Positions 27,936-36,350 of a DNA stretch of 64,000 nucleotides are shown piece after piece. The stretch is from an uncultured Eubacteriales bacterium. Its GTDB lineage: Bacteria; Bacillota; Clostridia; Oscillospirales; CAG-272. Where the stretch lies: positions 1-64,000 of the forward strand of contig CAKRTQ010000009.1 of the NCBI GenBank assembly GCA_934402395.1. The letters run 5' to 3'. The translations under genes were made by a program, and so were the position numbers. How positions within the stretch are numbered: position 1 is the stretch's first letter; each line of letters begins with the position of its first letter. The notes under the pieces are model-generated. The model was not told the DNA's origin and did no database searches. It saw nothing but the letters and a program-made list of their open reading frames with translations.

Positions 27936-29123
27936 ATGGATGCAAATCGTAGTAATGATTGGCGCTCTGTAAAATTAGCCCAAATGATACAAACTGCTAT
28001 TCAGGGGTTGCCCGATAGAAAGAAAAAGAATGAAATAATAGATTTTATAATGGAATATTGTGATTTGCCGATTACACGCGATCAAATCGCTTATATATTG
28101 CGAAGTAGTTCACCGGCGGTTGATCCTATGCGGAAGGACTATTTGGACGTGCTTGCGCGCTTGGTGTCTGAAGCTAAGACGCATGGAGATTCGCAACTTG
28201 TAAAAAACATCTATCTGTCTATACCGTTCTATTCGGATGATCAAGAAAATCAACCAATACGAGAGTTTTATAAAGGTGGAATTCAATATTTCCTTTCCCT
28301 TGGTTTGTATCAAATTGTGGGGGAGTTATACATGCATCTTGTTGCGTCGATGTATGGAAGCACCGCAGAACGAATTGATCTTTGCCAAAAAGCACGGGAA
28401 TATCTGAATCAAACATCCAAGGAATATGCCTGTGTTTCGGCGATGAAAGAAATACTTTGTTACATTGAGCATCAAGGAAATGACGAGTATTATCATTATT
28501 GTGCATTTGGAGAAACAATTTTCCGAAAAGAGGCAAGCATTTTTCTGTCACCGATATACCCATGCTCTGCTTTTCGCAAGAAATCAGAATTCCTGTGTTC
28601 TGATACCGTAATATTAAAAGGAAACAGAGAATCCTATGAAGAATCACTGACCTCTCTTGATGCTTCGGGTTATGATAAAGAGATGCTTGACGAAACGCTG
28701 ACCGTCGGCGCATCAAAATATTTGCCCGAAGAAAAAGAGCTTGTTCGACACCCGGACGAAAGAGTCATCTGTCAGTCAGACGGTAAAGAATATCTTTGCC
28801 ATGTTTTTACGATCAGACGAGGAGAGAACCCGGACAACATGATTTTGGGAGATATCATAGAAACAAATTATTATGCTGATGGAATCGGTCCGATACGTAC
28901 TGTACTCTCGATTGGCGATAAGACGTGGATATATGATTTGTATGAGTATACCATAAAGGGCGGAGATGGAATGATTCCATGCTGCGTTGGAAATCAGTGG
29001 ACCTATAGACAAAAAGATTGCCCCACTTCGATAGATCAGGTAATCAAACGTGAGATTATCGCTCAAAACGGAGAGGAATACCTGCTTTCGGGATGGAATT
29101 ATGCGGGGATAAACCCATCTTAA
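27936..29123 (+). CDS. Hypothetical protein, 395 residues, accessory locus
   Basis: AAGGAG precedes the start. The N-terminal half is helical and soluble, with a Trp at residue 9 and LPDRKKKNEIIDFIMEYCD. The C-terminal half is beta-rich (MILGDIIETNYYADGIGPIR, WIYDLYEYTIKGGDGM) and ends in IKREIIAQNGEEYLLSG. A decayed copy of that last ~45 residues occurs at 30837-30985, so the domain was duplicated locally. No signal peptide, no membrane segment. I do not recognise the family; the neighbourhood suggests immunity or contact-dependent competition. Confidence 0.6.
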   Translation: MDANRSNDWRSVKLAQMIQTAIQGLPDRKKKNEIIDFIMEYCDLPITRDQIAYILRSSSPAVDPMRKDYLDVLARLVSEAKTHGDSQLVKNIYLSIPFYSDDQENQPIREFYKGGIQYFLSLGLYQIVGELYMHLVASMYGSTAERIDLCQKAREYLNQTSKEYACVSAMKEILCYIEHQGNDEYYHYCAFGETIFRKEASIFLSPIYPCSAFRKKSEFLCSDTVILKGNRESYEESLTSLDASGYDKEMLDETLTVGASKYLPEEKELVRHPDERVICQSDGKEYLCHVFTIRRGENPDNMILGDIIETNYYADGIGPIRTVLSIGDKTWIYDLYEYTIKGGDGMIPCCVGNQWTYRQKDCPTSIDQVIKREIIAQNGEEYLLSGWNYAGINPS

Positions 29124-29210
29124 AGAGGGGGACACCTAATGCGGGTAAATGCTTAATTGAAATAAAACATTAGCATAACAACAAATCACAAAACTGAAAG
29201 GAAAATAAAA

Positions 29211-29469
29211 ATGAAAAATATTTTTAAATCATATCTTCGGGAATCCAGCACATAATTTGGATGGATTTGTAGGATATTATGGAGGTAATCAAGCCGCGGC
29301 TTATGCGGCTGTTTCAGTTGCGGCTCAAGCTTATGTAACAAGTCATCAGATTACAGGGATAATCAACGCATTTAATTAAATTACTATCAATGTAAGTGGT
29401 TTTAATATCACTTTTCGAGGAAATGTTATAAATGGTAATTTACATATTGGTACATTTTTCATTATTTAG
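29211..29469 (+). pseudogene. Remnant of a secreted toxin-like protein
   Basis: The leader and first codons (MKNIF, behind AAAGGAAAATAAAA) match those of the secreted protein at 29933. The frame is then lost at TAA 29254-29256; the neighbouring frame continues FGNPAHNLDGFVGYYGGNQA, is cut by TAA 29377-29379, and resumes VSGFNITFRGNVINGNLHIG to TAG 29469. The last stretch, with a strand, FRG, VINGxLxIGT pattern, is like the C-termini of polymorphic toxins of Bacillota (inference from memory). An immunity-like gene follows. Confidence 0.45.
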
Positions 29470-29487
29470 TGTTATTGGAGAATGAAA

Positions 29488-29838
29488 ATGGAATTTGATG
29501 AGTTTGAAAAAATTATTATAACCGATATCATTGAACAATATCCGGAATACAAACCCCAATTACAATCACAGTTTAAAAAGATTACCGTACAAAAAAGAGA
29601 GTTGTCTAGATATGGTTTTTCAACATATTATACCGTGACCGCGGGAGAAGACACACTTGGAGATGGTGAAAATCTACAGCTCGGTAAACACCAATGGAAT
29701 ATAAATGGCTTGGACCACGGGAGTGACTATATTTTATGGATAAAGAATGGATTTATAAGCTGCTTGGAGGGATTCTCGTATAATGAACCTTGGCCGGATA
29801 AAATTCTATGGTGCGAAAAAATAGACAATTTGAGATAA
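29488..29838 (+). CDS. Immunity-protein-like small protein
   Basis: 116 residues from ATG 29488 (GGAG seven bases upstream; ATG 29482 is too close). Acidic and beta-rich, opening FDEFEKIIITDIIEQYPEYK and ending LEGFSYNEPWPDKI, a pattern I associate with small immunity-type proteins of Bacillota encoded directly after toxin genes. Position right behind the toxin remnant agrees. If the toxin is dead, this would be an orphan immunity gene. Confidence 0.55.
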   Translation: MEFDEFEKIIITDIIEQYPEYKPQLQSQFKKITVQKRELSRYGFSTYYTVTAGEDTLGDGENLQLGKHQWNINGLDHGSDYILWIKNGFISCLEGFSYNEPWPDKILWCEKIDNLR

Positions 29839-29932
29839 CGGTGTTGCTGATACCATTCATACAGATGCAAATTTCTCCAAAAGGATAACATATTAGAATA
29901 CAACAAATCACAAAACTTAAAGGAAAATAAAA

Positions 29933-30247
29933 ATGAAAAGGGTCAAACATCTTTTACTCGCTCCTCTGACCATCTGCATTATTATGTGTATCATGATGTG
30001 TAGCACTTTTATATTTGCAGTATATGCAGTGAATTCGGATGATAGTATATCAGAAGATATTATGAGTATCGAAGAACTTCGGCCTATGAGAGCAGGAACA
30101 GAAGATCAATACGCAAATCGACACTTTTCGACACTTGCGGAGGCCGCCTATGGCACAGCTTTTACATATACTGCATGCTCTCCATTTTATCAAGCGCCGG
30201 GATGTTATGGTGGCTATTGGTCTGACGGCGGAACATTATACTTTTAG
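29933..30247 (+). CDS. Small secreted or membrane-anchored protein
   Basis: 104 residues with a signal peptide or anchor (basic MKRVKH, then a hydrophobic stretch to FAVYAV). The mature part is short, Tyr/Gly/Pro-rich at the end (CSPFYQAPGCYGGYW) with two Cys. Its leader repeats that at 29160-29215 (CACAAAACT-AAAGGAAAATAAAAATGAAAA in both, with one change), so the two genes derive from a duplication. Could be an exported peptide or toxin fragment. Function unknown. Confidence 0.5.
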   Translation: MKRVKHLLLAPLTICIIMCIMMCSTFIFAVYAVNSDDSISEDIMSIEELRPMRAGTEDQYANRHFSTLAEAAYGTAFTYTACSPFYQAPGCYGGYWSDGGTLYF

Positions 30248-30289
30248 TGATGGATCTCGTTGTTATATTCATGTAGGAGTGTGAAAAAC

Positions 30290-30760
30290 GTGAACGAAAA
30301 CAAAGACACACCGCATTTTGAGAAATTGGCGCCGTTTGCTTTTGAAGACGGCGATGGAAACCGGCGAATGGGTTACAAAGATGCCGATCGGAAAGAGAAG
30401 ATACCGGCCATATATTATGTAAGGGTAAAATTTCCTGACGGAAGGGAGATCTTTAATCATGACGGCGAATTTAACAATGGGTTAGCCGTTGTGATGAACC
30501 GGGAAGGCAAATTCGGGTTGATCGATACCGACGGCAATGCTGTGATACCATTGCGATATGACAGTATTTCAAATGTCATCGTAAAAGACATTCTGTTCTT
30601 CCGTAGCGGGAGTACCTGCGGATTTATGAAAACGGATGGACTCGTTATAGCCGAATATCCCGGGTGCACCTTCCTTCAGCAAACGCATGATCATGTGTAC
30701 CGTATTGAATACAATGGCGGAGGCGACCGTGCGGAGCTGGATCTGAATGTATTTATATAG
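30290..30760 (+). CDS. WG-repeat protein
   Basis: 156 residues from GTG 30290, chosen because AGGAG lies ten bases upstream. The centre shows a WG repeat (MNREGKFGLIDTDGNAVIP followed by LRYDSI), with weaker units on each side. No signal peptide. WG repeats form beta-rich binding surfaces and are frequent in clostridial accessory loci; partner unknown. Confidence 0.65.
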   Translation: MNENKDTPHFEKLAPFAFEDGDGNRRMGYKDADRKEKIPAIYYVRVKFPDGREIFNHDGEFNNGLAVVMNREGKFGLIDTDGNAVIPLRYDSISNVIVKDILFFRSGSTCGFMKTDGLVIAEYPGCTFLQQTHDHVYRIEYNGGGDRAELDLNVFI

Positions 30761-30836
30761 CGCGGTTTTTATACTTTTATGAGCAGTTCAAAAATGAAAT
30801 GATCCGGGTGCGGGATGTAAATGCCCGGCGGATAAC

Positions 30837-30985
30837 GGCGGCGGGTATTTCCCGCTCGCGGTCGGCAACTGCCGGAGCTGCCGGCAGGTAAAAAGCCCGG
30901 ATGTGTTCAGCCGGGTCATCAAAAGAAAGATCGTGGCTCGGGGGAGCGACGAATATATTCTTTCGGGATCGAGTTACACGAAGAG
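30837..30985 (+). pseudogene. Fragment paralogous to the C-terminus of the 395-residue protein
   Basis: Translated in the frame of 30891: GGGYFPLAVGNCRSCRQ then VIKRKIVARGSDEYILSG. This aligns with GGDGMIPCCVGNQWTYRQ and VIKREIIAQNGEEYLLSG of the protein at 27936. GC content is higher than in that gene, so the copies have separate histories. No start codon or upstream domain is present. Confidence 0.6.
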
Positions 30986-32068
30986 ATGTATTACTTGCAA
31001 AACGACCGTCCGCTGATATATGAGAAGGACGGGCATATAGGGATATCCACGATCGACGGCACGTCGATACTTCCGCCGGATCGGTATTTTTTGCCGCGTT
31101 TTGTCGACGGGCTGATGCCCCAATATCGCCCCGGCTTCGGCGCAGGGCTCGTCGCGGTCGCGAACTCCGACGGAATGGTGGGGTATATTGATGAAAATGG
31201 CGCAGTCGAGCTTCCGTTCATCTATGAATATGCGTATCCGTTTATCGGCGGATATGCGGTGGCAAGGTCAAAGGGCAAGTGGGGAATGATCGACCGCAGC
31301 GGGCGCGAGACCGTTCCGTTCGCGTATGACATGATCTTTTATGACGGACCGTGCGCCGATGACCGCTACGGCGTAGCCGTAAACGGTAAATTCGGATATG
31401 TTTCATCGGACGGCGCCGAGGTCATACCATGCATTTTCGATATCCCGCTCGGAAGGTGCTCCGGAGAATTTCGGGAAGGCGTTGCTCCTATACTTCTGCG
31501 CGGCGAGGTGTTTTTTATAGACCGGTCGGGCAAAAGAGCCGTCACGCTCTGCGACAGCTTCGACTATGTTGCGGGCTTTGAGCGGGATCGCGCGCAGGTG
31601 ATACGATATAAGGAAGACCATGAGATATATCACGGGTATATTGACAAAAGCGGGAGCCTTGCCGTCCCCGTTCAATATCGGCAGATCGGATGCGGCTGCT
31701 CGGAGGGCGTTGTTGCCGTCTCGCTGAACGGCACTGTCGTTTACACGGATATGACGGGACGGGTAACGCTGAGAACGCCGTATGACGCCGTGACCGAGTT
31801 TCACGGCAGCCATGCATGGGGACGAAAAAACGGATGCTGGGAGAGCTTTGACCGCGAGGGCAACGTCTTGGCATCGGGGCTTGGCTTTGACCGTGCGCTC
31901 CCATGCGGCGGCGATCTTTGGATATTGCGGTTGGGCGAGCAATACCGGTGCGTTGACGCGTGCGGCAACGAGCTCCTCCGCCCCGGGTCTGTGCCGCCTT
32001 GCCCGTATTTGGATCTCGGAAAGAGCGATTGGATCTTCTATTGCCTGACAAAACGTGAGACCGGGTGA
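30986..32068 (+). CDS. WG-repeat protein, 360 residues
   Basis: Multiple WG units: GMVGYIDENGAVELPFIYEY, KGKWGMIDRSGRETVPFAYD, NGKFGYVSSDGAEVIPCIFD, HGYIDKSGSLAVPVQYRQ, and two weaker ones. No signal peptide visible. The start is uncertain: ATG 30986 has only AAGAG immediately ahead, and the frame emerges from the paralogous fragment just upstream, so the original 5' end may be lost. Higher GC than the genes before it. Confidence 0.7.
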   Translation: MYYLQNDRPLIYEKDGHIGISTIDGTSILPPDRYFLPRFVDGLMPQYRPGFGAGLVAVANSDGMVGYIDENGAVELPFIYEYAYPFIGGYAVARSKGKWGMIDRSGRETVPFAYDMIFYDGPCADDRYGVAVNGKFGYVSSDGAEVIPCIFDIPLGRCSGEFREGVAPILLRGEVFFIDRSGKRAVTLCDSFDYVAGFERDRAQVIRYKEDHEIYHGYIDKSGSLAVPVQYRQIGCGCSEGVVAVSLNGTVVYTDMTGRVTLRTPYDAVTEFHGSHAWGRKNGCWESFDREGNVLASGLGFDRALPCGGDLWILRLGEQYRCVDACGNELLRPGSVPPCPYLDLGKSDWIFYCLTKRETG

Positions 32069-32112
32069 GCTTATACGCAAAAAATAAAACAAAAAATAAA
32101 AGGAGAAAAGTT

Positions 32113-32547
32113 ATGGAGATCAAGCATTACGCAACAGAAAATGCGGTAAAATTCGCGGAGCCGGGGGCTTTTGAACCCCTGATAAAACAGGCGGAAGCCT
32201 TGATACGGGACGGCGGCTTCAAGGATAACGGCTGCGCCAATGCGCTCGTTGTCATGACGGCAACGGGGAACATCTTTGGCGCCGTGACCGAAGACGGACG
32301 GATGGAAGACGGGTACTGCGCCTGCGCCGATAAGGTGTTTGAGCAGCTTGCGGACAGCCAAGAGACGGAGGTAAAGCGGATCGTCTGCCTGTGGGACGGG
32401 GGACCGCTTGACATTTCGTCGTATTATTTCAGAAAAAAGCTGTGCGATCTCAACGGAAACAATAAAAACGCGGAGATGCTGCTGGAAGGTGAAAACGAAT
32501 ATCACGTAAGAACGGTCGAGCAGACATTCGGAAAAAAGCGGAAATGA
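32113..32547 (+). CDS. Hypothetical protein, 144 residues
   Basis: AAAGGAG lies ten bases before ATG 32113. Soluble mixed alpha/beta protein with a strand ANALVVMTATGNIFG, a CACADKVFEQL helix and IVCLWDGG. The order faintly recalls deaminase-like folds, but no HxE/PCxxC zinc motif is present, so I do not assign that. Follows the WG protein by 44 bases in the same direction. Confidence 0.5.
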   Translation: MEIKHYATENAVKFAEPGAFEPLIKQAEALIRDGGFKDNGCANALVVMTATGNIFGAVTEDGRMEDGYCACADKVFEQLADSQETEVKRIVCLWDGGPLDISSYYFRKKLCDLNGNNKNAEMLLEGENEYHVRTVEQTFGKKRK

Positions 32548-32601
32548 AACAATCGGCATGAGGCGAAAAGTCTCGGCAGCGATATGAAAGGGGTGATCGG
32601 A

Positions 32602-33267
32602 ATGATCGAAAACGACACAGGCACGCGCGATGACTGGGAGCTGTCGTGCGGACAATACGACTACCTCCATGACGAGCGTCTCTACCGCAGGTTTTATCAG
32701 GGCGATCATGCGCATTGCGAGCTTTGTTGGCATTCGATAGAGCCTACCGATCCCGAGCCGTCTTACTGTACGACGGACTTGCGGCTGTGGGTGTGCGATA
32801 AATGCTTTCGGAAGTATCAAAAGCTGCTTGGATGGTATGTTGCTCCGGAGTACGGCGAGCCGATGTATATAGGCGCGGGTGTTCCGAAAACCTGCGAGTT
32901 GCTTCCGAAGCTGAAAGAAGCAGCCGACGGCACGGACCGGAAATATATTTGGGCTATCGGGTACGAAAATGACGAAAACGCGGTGATTTTCGCCACAGAC
33001 GATCTCTCGCGCAAAAAAGAGACGGAGGCATATATCGCGCTTTATATTGCGGAGAGGCGGCAGCCCGTTGAATGGATAGCCTGCTACGCCGCGGAAAAGC
33101 CGGGCGTTCTTGATCTCATGCCGTATTATCTTGCCCGCGCGCTCCCGACGCTTGACATCCGGAATCTCAAAACCATGCTCCTTGACACCAATGGGGCGGG
33201 CGAGCCGTTGTGTTACAGGCTGGAGGACTATCTGCCGGAGGAGCTTATCGGACGTTTGATGAAGTAA
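32602..33267 (+). CDS. Hypothetical protein with a Cys-pair zinc-binding-like motif
   Basis: 221 residues from ATG 32602 (AAGGGGTG ahead). CELCWH near residue 32 and CDKCF near residue 61 look like two halves of a zinc ribbon. The rest is acidic and helical. No enzyme signature. Part of a run of unrelated orphan genes between 32 and 35 kb. Confidence 0.5.
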   Translation: MIENDTGTRDDWELSCGQYDYLHDERLYRRFYQGDHAHCELCWHSIEPTDPEPSYCTTDLRLWVCDKCFRKYQKLLGWYVAPEYGEPMYIGAGVPKTCELLPKLKEAADGTDRKYIWAIGYENDENAVIFATDDLSRKKETEAYIALYIAERRQPVEWIACYAAEKPGVLDLMPYYLARALPTLDIRNLKTMLLDTNGAGEPLCYRLEDYLPEELIGRLMK

Positions 33268-33329
33268 CGTGCGCTGACTGTCGCCGTTCGGGGCTTCCCG
33301 ATATCGAAAATTTTCTGGTGCGGATCATG

Positions 33330-33506
33330 GATAATGAGCTTATCCGGTGTGTGCGGATCGCATTCGATCCGGCGCACGGGTATGTGCCGTCCGATTATCC
33401 ACACTTCGATATCACCGCGGGTGAGCTTTGCAAAACGCTCATGTCGGTCCCATGTCACAGCGCCGTGCCCGACGGGGAATTGAATATTAGAAAAACAGGG
33501 AGATAA
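33330..33506 (+). CDS. Short fragment, possibly the end of a decayed gene
   Basis: The open frame from 33210 ends at 33506. Upstream of 33330 it overlaps the previous gene, so only the MDNELIRCVRIAFDPAHGY part is independent. No ribosome binding site. Possibly the tail of a duplicated or deleted gene; weak evidence. Confidence 0.25.
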   Translation, partial: DNELIRCVRIAFDPAHGYVPSDYPHFDITAGELCKTLMSVPCHSAVPDGELNIRKTGR

Positions 33507-33595
33507 ATACGTGCTGCTTTTATGGATGCCCGTATCATGACGAACCGATCGCAGCATATGATTCTGGAAAAGACAATAATGTAAACGAGGTGATT

Positions 33596-34159
33596 ATGGT
33601 GTTGGCTTTATTTATAGTATTATTTGTGATAATTGCGCTTGTCGCGTGCAAGTATATATATTTTGTGATCAAGCGATCTCGGCTGCTTTTTAAGCTGAAA
33701 AAAGCAAATGCAAAAGTGACCGGAACACACAAATTTTGGTTTTTAGGAACAAGAGGCGGCGAAAAGTGCGATTTTTATGTTGAAACAGAAAAAGAAATAT
33801 TGTCTGTCAAGCTGTTTAATTGCGACGATCATCGTTTTTCAAAATTGGTGCTTACCGATGACAGGCATTTCTTTTTCAGAAAACGTGCCGTTTTTGTTTC
33901 GATGTCGCCCGGTGCGTCGGATGTATATGTTGACGGACGTCGGATGTCCCGCCCGGATTATGATTTCAATTACAGACCCCGCGTCGAGTGGCAAGACAAA
34001 GCGATGAAAAATGTTCTTCTTGTCAATCCGACCTGCCGTGAAATTATCAGAAAAACGGAACGCGGGGACGAGATCATTCTCGGAGCCGGAGATGTCATAA
34101 ATAATATGACGGTCATGTCACTGCCATCGCTGATAAAATATATAGACTCACAGACATGA
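33596..34159 (+). CDS. Membrane-anchored hypothetical protein
   Basis: 187 residues from ATG 33596 (GAGG five bases ahead). One N-terminal transmembrane helix (VLALFIVLFVIIALVACKYI), then a basic stretch and a soluble beta-rich domain (FYVETEKEILSVKLFN, HFFFRKRAVFVSM). Anchored with the soluble domain probably in the cytoplasm (positive residues after the helix). No known function. It has its own AT-rich upstream region. Confidence 0.55.
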   Translation: MVLALFIVLFVIIALVACKYIYFVIKRSRLLFKLKKANAKVTGTHKFWFLGTRGGEKCDFYVETEKEILSVKLFNCDDHRFSKLVLTDDRHFFFRKRAVFVSMSPGASDVYVDGRRMSRPDYDFNYRPRVEWQDKAMKNVLLVNPTCREIIRKTERGDEIILGAGDVINNMTVMSLPSLIKYIDSQT

Positions 34160-34281
34160 CTTTCATAATTATGATCGACTCGTAAATTTCGACCGGTATT
34201 CGCCGCTGCTCGGCGGGCAGTAAGCTTTTCGGCTGTTTAAGACAGCAAAACGCATGACATATTTTAAAAGGAGAAATTTAT

Positions 34282-34842
34282 TTGAAGGATAATTGCAAAA
34301 ACGAATATACATTCGGATATCTTTATGATCTGTGGCTCTTCTCTGTCGGAGCGAAGCTTGCCGATGCGGTCGGCTTTAAAGCAGATATGCTGAGTTGCCG
34401 CGTGGCGGAATACGACGGGACATCCGATTTTGCATTCCCTATTTGCGACGGCAGAGGGGTGTTCATTGATATTACGTCAAGTCAGAACGAATTGGGCGGA
34501 ACGATCTTTATAAAAAAGAGCGAAAAAAAGGAACCGCCGTATTTCGCTCCGCCGTGGCTCGGCGCGGACGACAGAACGGACGTTCACTATGTGGACGTTG
34601 AGGGCGGCTATAAAGAAGCCGTGCTCGGGGCTGTCCGCGCGGCTGTTGAAATGTCGCCGGTCAGAAAGGCGTATATGCTGATCCGACGTCAATGCCGCGA
34701 AAGAAAAAACATTATCGGAATGCTGACGCTCGAGGAGCTCGAAAAGCTCTTTTCCGATGACGCGGTGCTCGGAAATACCGTTTATGTGATCTATGACAGG
34801 CAGGATTGCCTGCGTGACCTGCCGCCGTTCTGCCGCCAATAA
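34282..34842 (+). CDS. Hypothetical protein, 186 residues
   Basis: Start TTG 34282, with AAAGGAG upstream and no other start fitting. Soluble, with a strand-rich middle (GRGVFIDITSSQNELGGTIF) and a C-terminal Cys pair. Followed within 20 bases by a perfect terminator, so it ends the accessory run. Not recognised. Confidence 0.55.
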   Translation: MKDNCKNEYTFGYLYDLWLFSVGAKLADAVGFKADMLSCRVAEYDGTSDFAFPICDGRGVFIDITSSQNELGGTIFIKKSEKKEPPYFAPPWLGADDRTDVHYVDVEGGYKEAVLGAVRAAVEMSPVRKAYMLIRRQCRERKNIIGMLTLEELEKLFSDDAVLGNTVYVIYDRQDCLRDLPPFCRQ

Positions 34843-34859
34843 AACCGAAAAAATCCCCG

Positions 34860-34899
34860 GTGGCTGTTGAAAACATTGAGTTTTCAACAGCCACTTTTT
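34860..34899 (+). terminator. Rho-independent terminator of the GTGGCTGTTGAAAAC family
   Basis: GTGGCTGTTGAAAAC (34860-34874), loop ATTGA, GTTTTCAACAGCCAC (34880-34894), then TTTTT. Perfect 15-bp stem. Confidence 0.9.
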
Positions 34900-34920
34900 G
34901 CAACTTCTTTGCCGGCACTG

Positions 34921-34982
34921 TTGACATTTGCACGGAAACGGATTATAATTTAAAACGTCCGATGCAGAACCGGCGTTTTAAA
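34921..34982 (+). promoter_or_regulatory. Promoter with palindromic operator before a TetR gene
   Basis: TTGACA (34921-34926), 17 bases, TATAAT (34944-34949). TTTAAAACG (34949-34957), 16 bases, CGTTTTAAA (34974-34982) is an exact inverted repeat starting at the last base of the -10 element, the place for autorepression by the TetR encoded 33 bases downstream. Confidence 0.7.
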
Positions 34983-35014
34983 ACGCATCATTTTATACAG
35001 CGAGGAAAAAGAGC

Positions 35015-35593
35015 ATGCCGCCCAAACCTAAATTTACAAAAGATGAGATCGTGCAGGCTGCACTTGATATCGTATCCGAAAGTGGCGTCGAAGCGCTGAC
35101 CGCCAAGGAGCTGGGAGACGCGCTGGGCAGCTCCGCACGACCGATATTTACCGTGTTCAACAGCATGAAAGAGGTGCAGAACGAGGTGCGGGCGGCAGCC
35201 ATGCACAGATTTGAAAGCTTTGCCGGGCAGACTCTGCCCGATATGCCGCTTTTCAAGCAGATCGGAATGCAGATGGTACTGTTCGGCGTAAAGGAACCGA
35301 AGCTTTATCAGCTTCTTTTCATGCGTGAAAACCGTAATGCCGTCGGTTTTGACGATGTGTTCGGCGAACTCGGTCCGACGGCTGAGACCTGCATAGGGCT
35401 TATATGCGAGGAATACGGTCTGGGCGAGCGCGAGGCGAAGCTTATTTTTGAAAATGTCTGGATATACACATTCGGCGTCGGCGCGCTTTGCGCCACGCGC
35501 GTCTGCCGTTTCTCCGAGGAAGAGCTCGGGAAGATGCTGTCTGCCGAATTCCGGGCTATGATGATGCTTACGGCACAAAAGGATATAAAATGA
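35015..35593 (+). CDS. TetR-family transcriptional regulator
   Basis: 192 residues. N-terminal helix-turn-helix: FTKDEIVQAALDIVSESGVE, then LTAKELGDALGSSARPIFTV. The C-terminal ligand domain is all helical and has no known signature. Start ATG 35015 follows AGCGAGGAA. Probable autorepressor through the palindrome at 34949-34982; target genes are likely the small membrane protein that overlaps its stop codon and perhaps the acetyltransferase after it. Confidence 0.88.
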   Translation: MPPKPKFTKDEIVQAALDIVSESGVEALTAKELGDALGSSARPIFTVFNSMKEVQNEVRAAAMHRFESFAGQTLPDMPLFKQIGMQMVLFGVKEPKLYQLLFMRENRNAVGFDDVFGELGPTAETCIGLICEEYGLGEREAKLIFENVWIYTFGVGALCATRVCRFSEEELGKMLSAEFRAMMMLTAQKDIK

Positions 35594-35757
35594 ACGAAAC
35601 AGCAGTGAGCTTATTGATAATGGCGGGCGTGCTTATGCTGTTCGCGGGCGTGATATTCGTCTTTACTAAGCAATGGGTGCCGGCTGCGATGGTTTTTGTC
35701 GGAGCATTCGGGTGCCTGATCGCAGCGTTGAATTTCAAAAAACGTAACGGGAAATGA
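35590..35757 (+). CDS. Small two-helix membrane protein
   Basis: 55 residues, two hydrophobic segments (SLLIMAGVLMLFAGVIFVF and AAMVFVGAFGCLIAALNF), ending in a basic tail. Its ATG overlaps the TetR stop, so it is translationally coupled to the regulator. Function unknown. Confidence 0.6.
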   Translation: MNETAVSLLIMAGVLMLFAGVIFVFTKQWVPAAMVFVGAFGCLIAALNFKKRNGK

Positions 35758-35822
35758 GCTTTCACCCGGGCGGTGATACACGCCCGAAAAGCAAAATGCA
35801 TTTCGCAGAAGGGGAATAAGAT

Positions 35823-36332
35823 ATGGATATTGCTATTATAGACAGTCACAATTTCAACCGGCATTCTCTCGATAACTTTTCCCGTTATCAGACGGTAAAA
35901 AACGTATACCGGCTCACGGACGGGAAGCTGAGCCTTGTTTACCATCCGTTCACAGAGGACTGGTCGCCGGAGCGAAAGGACGAAAAGGCTCGCGAGATAC
36001 TGAGCGGAGGGCATATAGTCTACGGTGCTTTTGACGGCGGACAGGTCGTCGGCTGTATTATGCTTCTGCCGCAGCCCGACCGGGGCAGAATGATAATAGA
36101 CAGCTTTCATGTTTCCGCCGGCAGACGCAGGCAGGGTATAGGCAGGGCGTTGCTTGCGGCGGCAAAGGCAGAAGCGGTCGGTCATGGGGCGAAAGCCCTG
36201 TATGTTTCAGCCTGTTCCGCTCAGGAGACCATTGATTTTTACATGGCTATGGGCTTTGAGGTCAGCCCGCATCCGATACGTTCATACATGGATGCCGAGC
36301 CTTATGACATTCAGATGGAATGTGTACTTTAA
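35823..36332 (+). CDS. GNAT-family N-acetyltransferase
   Basis: 169 residues, single GNAT domain: strand GQVVGCIMLLPQ, strand MIIDSFHVSAG and acetyl-CoA loop RRRQGIGRALL near residue 100, then the ALYVSACSAQETIDFYMAMG segment typical of the fold's last helix. AAGGGGAA precedes the start. Substrate unknown. Last base is 18 from the lipoprotein gene. Confidence 0.85.
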   Translation: MDIAIIDSHNFNRHSLDNFSRYQTVKNVYRLTDGKLSLVYHPFTEDWSPERKDEKAREILSGGHIVYGAFDGGQVVGCIMLLPQPDRGRMIIDSFHVSAGRRRQGIGRALLAAAKAEAVGHGAKALYVSACSAQETIDFYMAMGFEVSPHPIRSYMDAEPYDIQMECVL

Positions 36333-36350
36333 CACGGAGGATAAGTGAAA

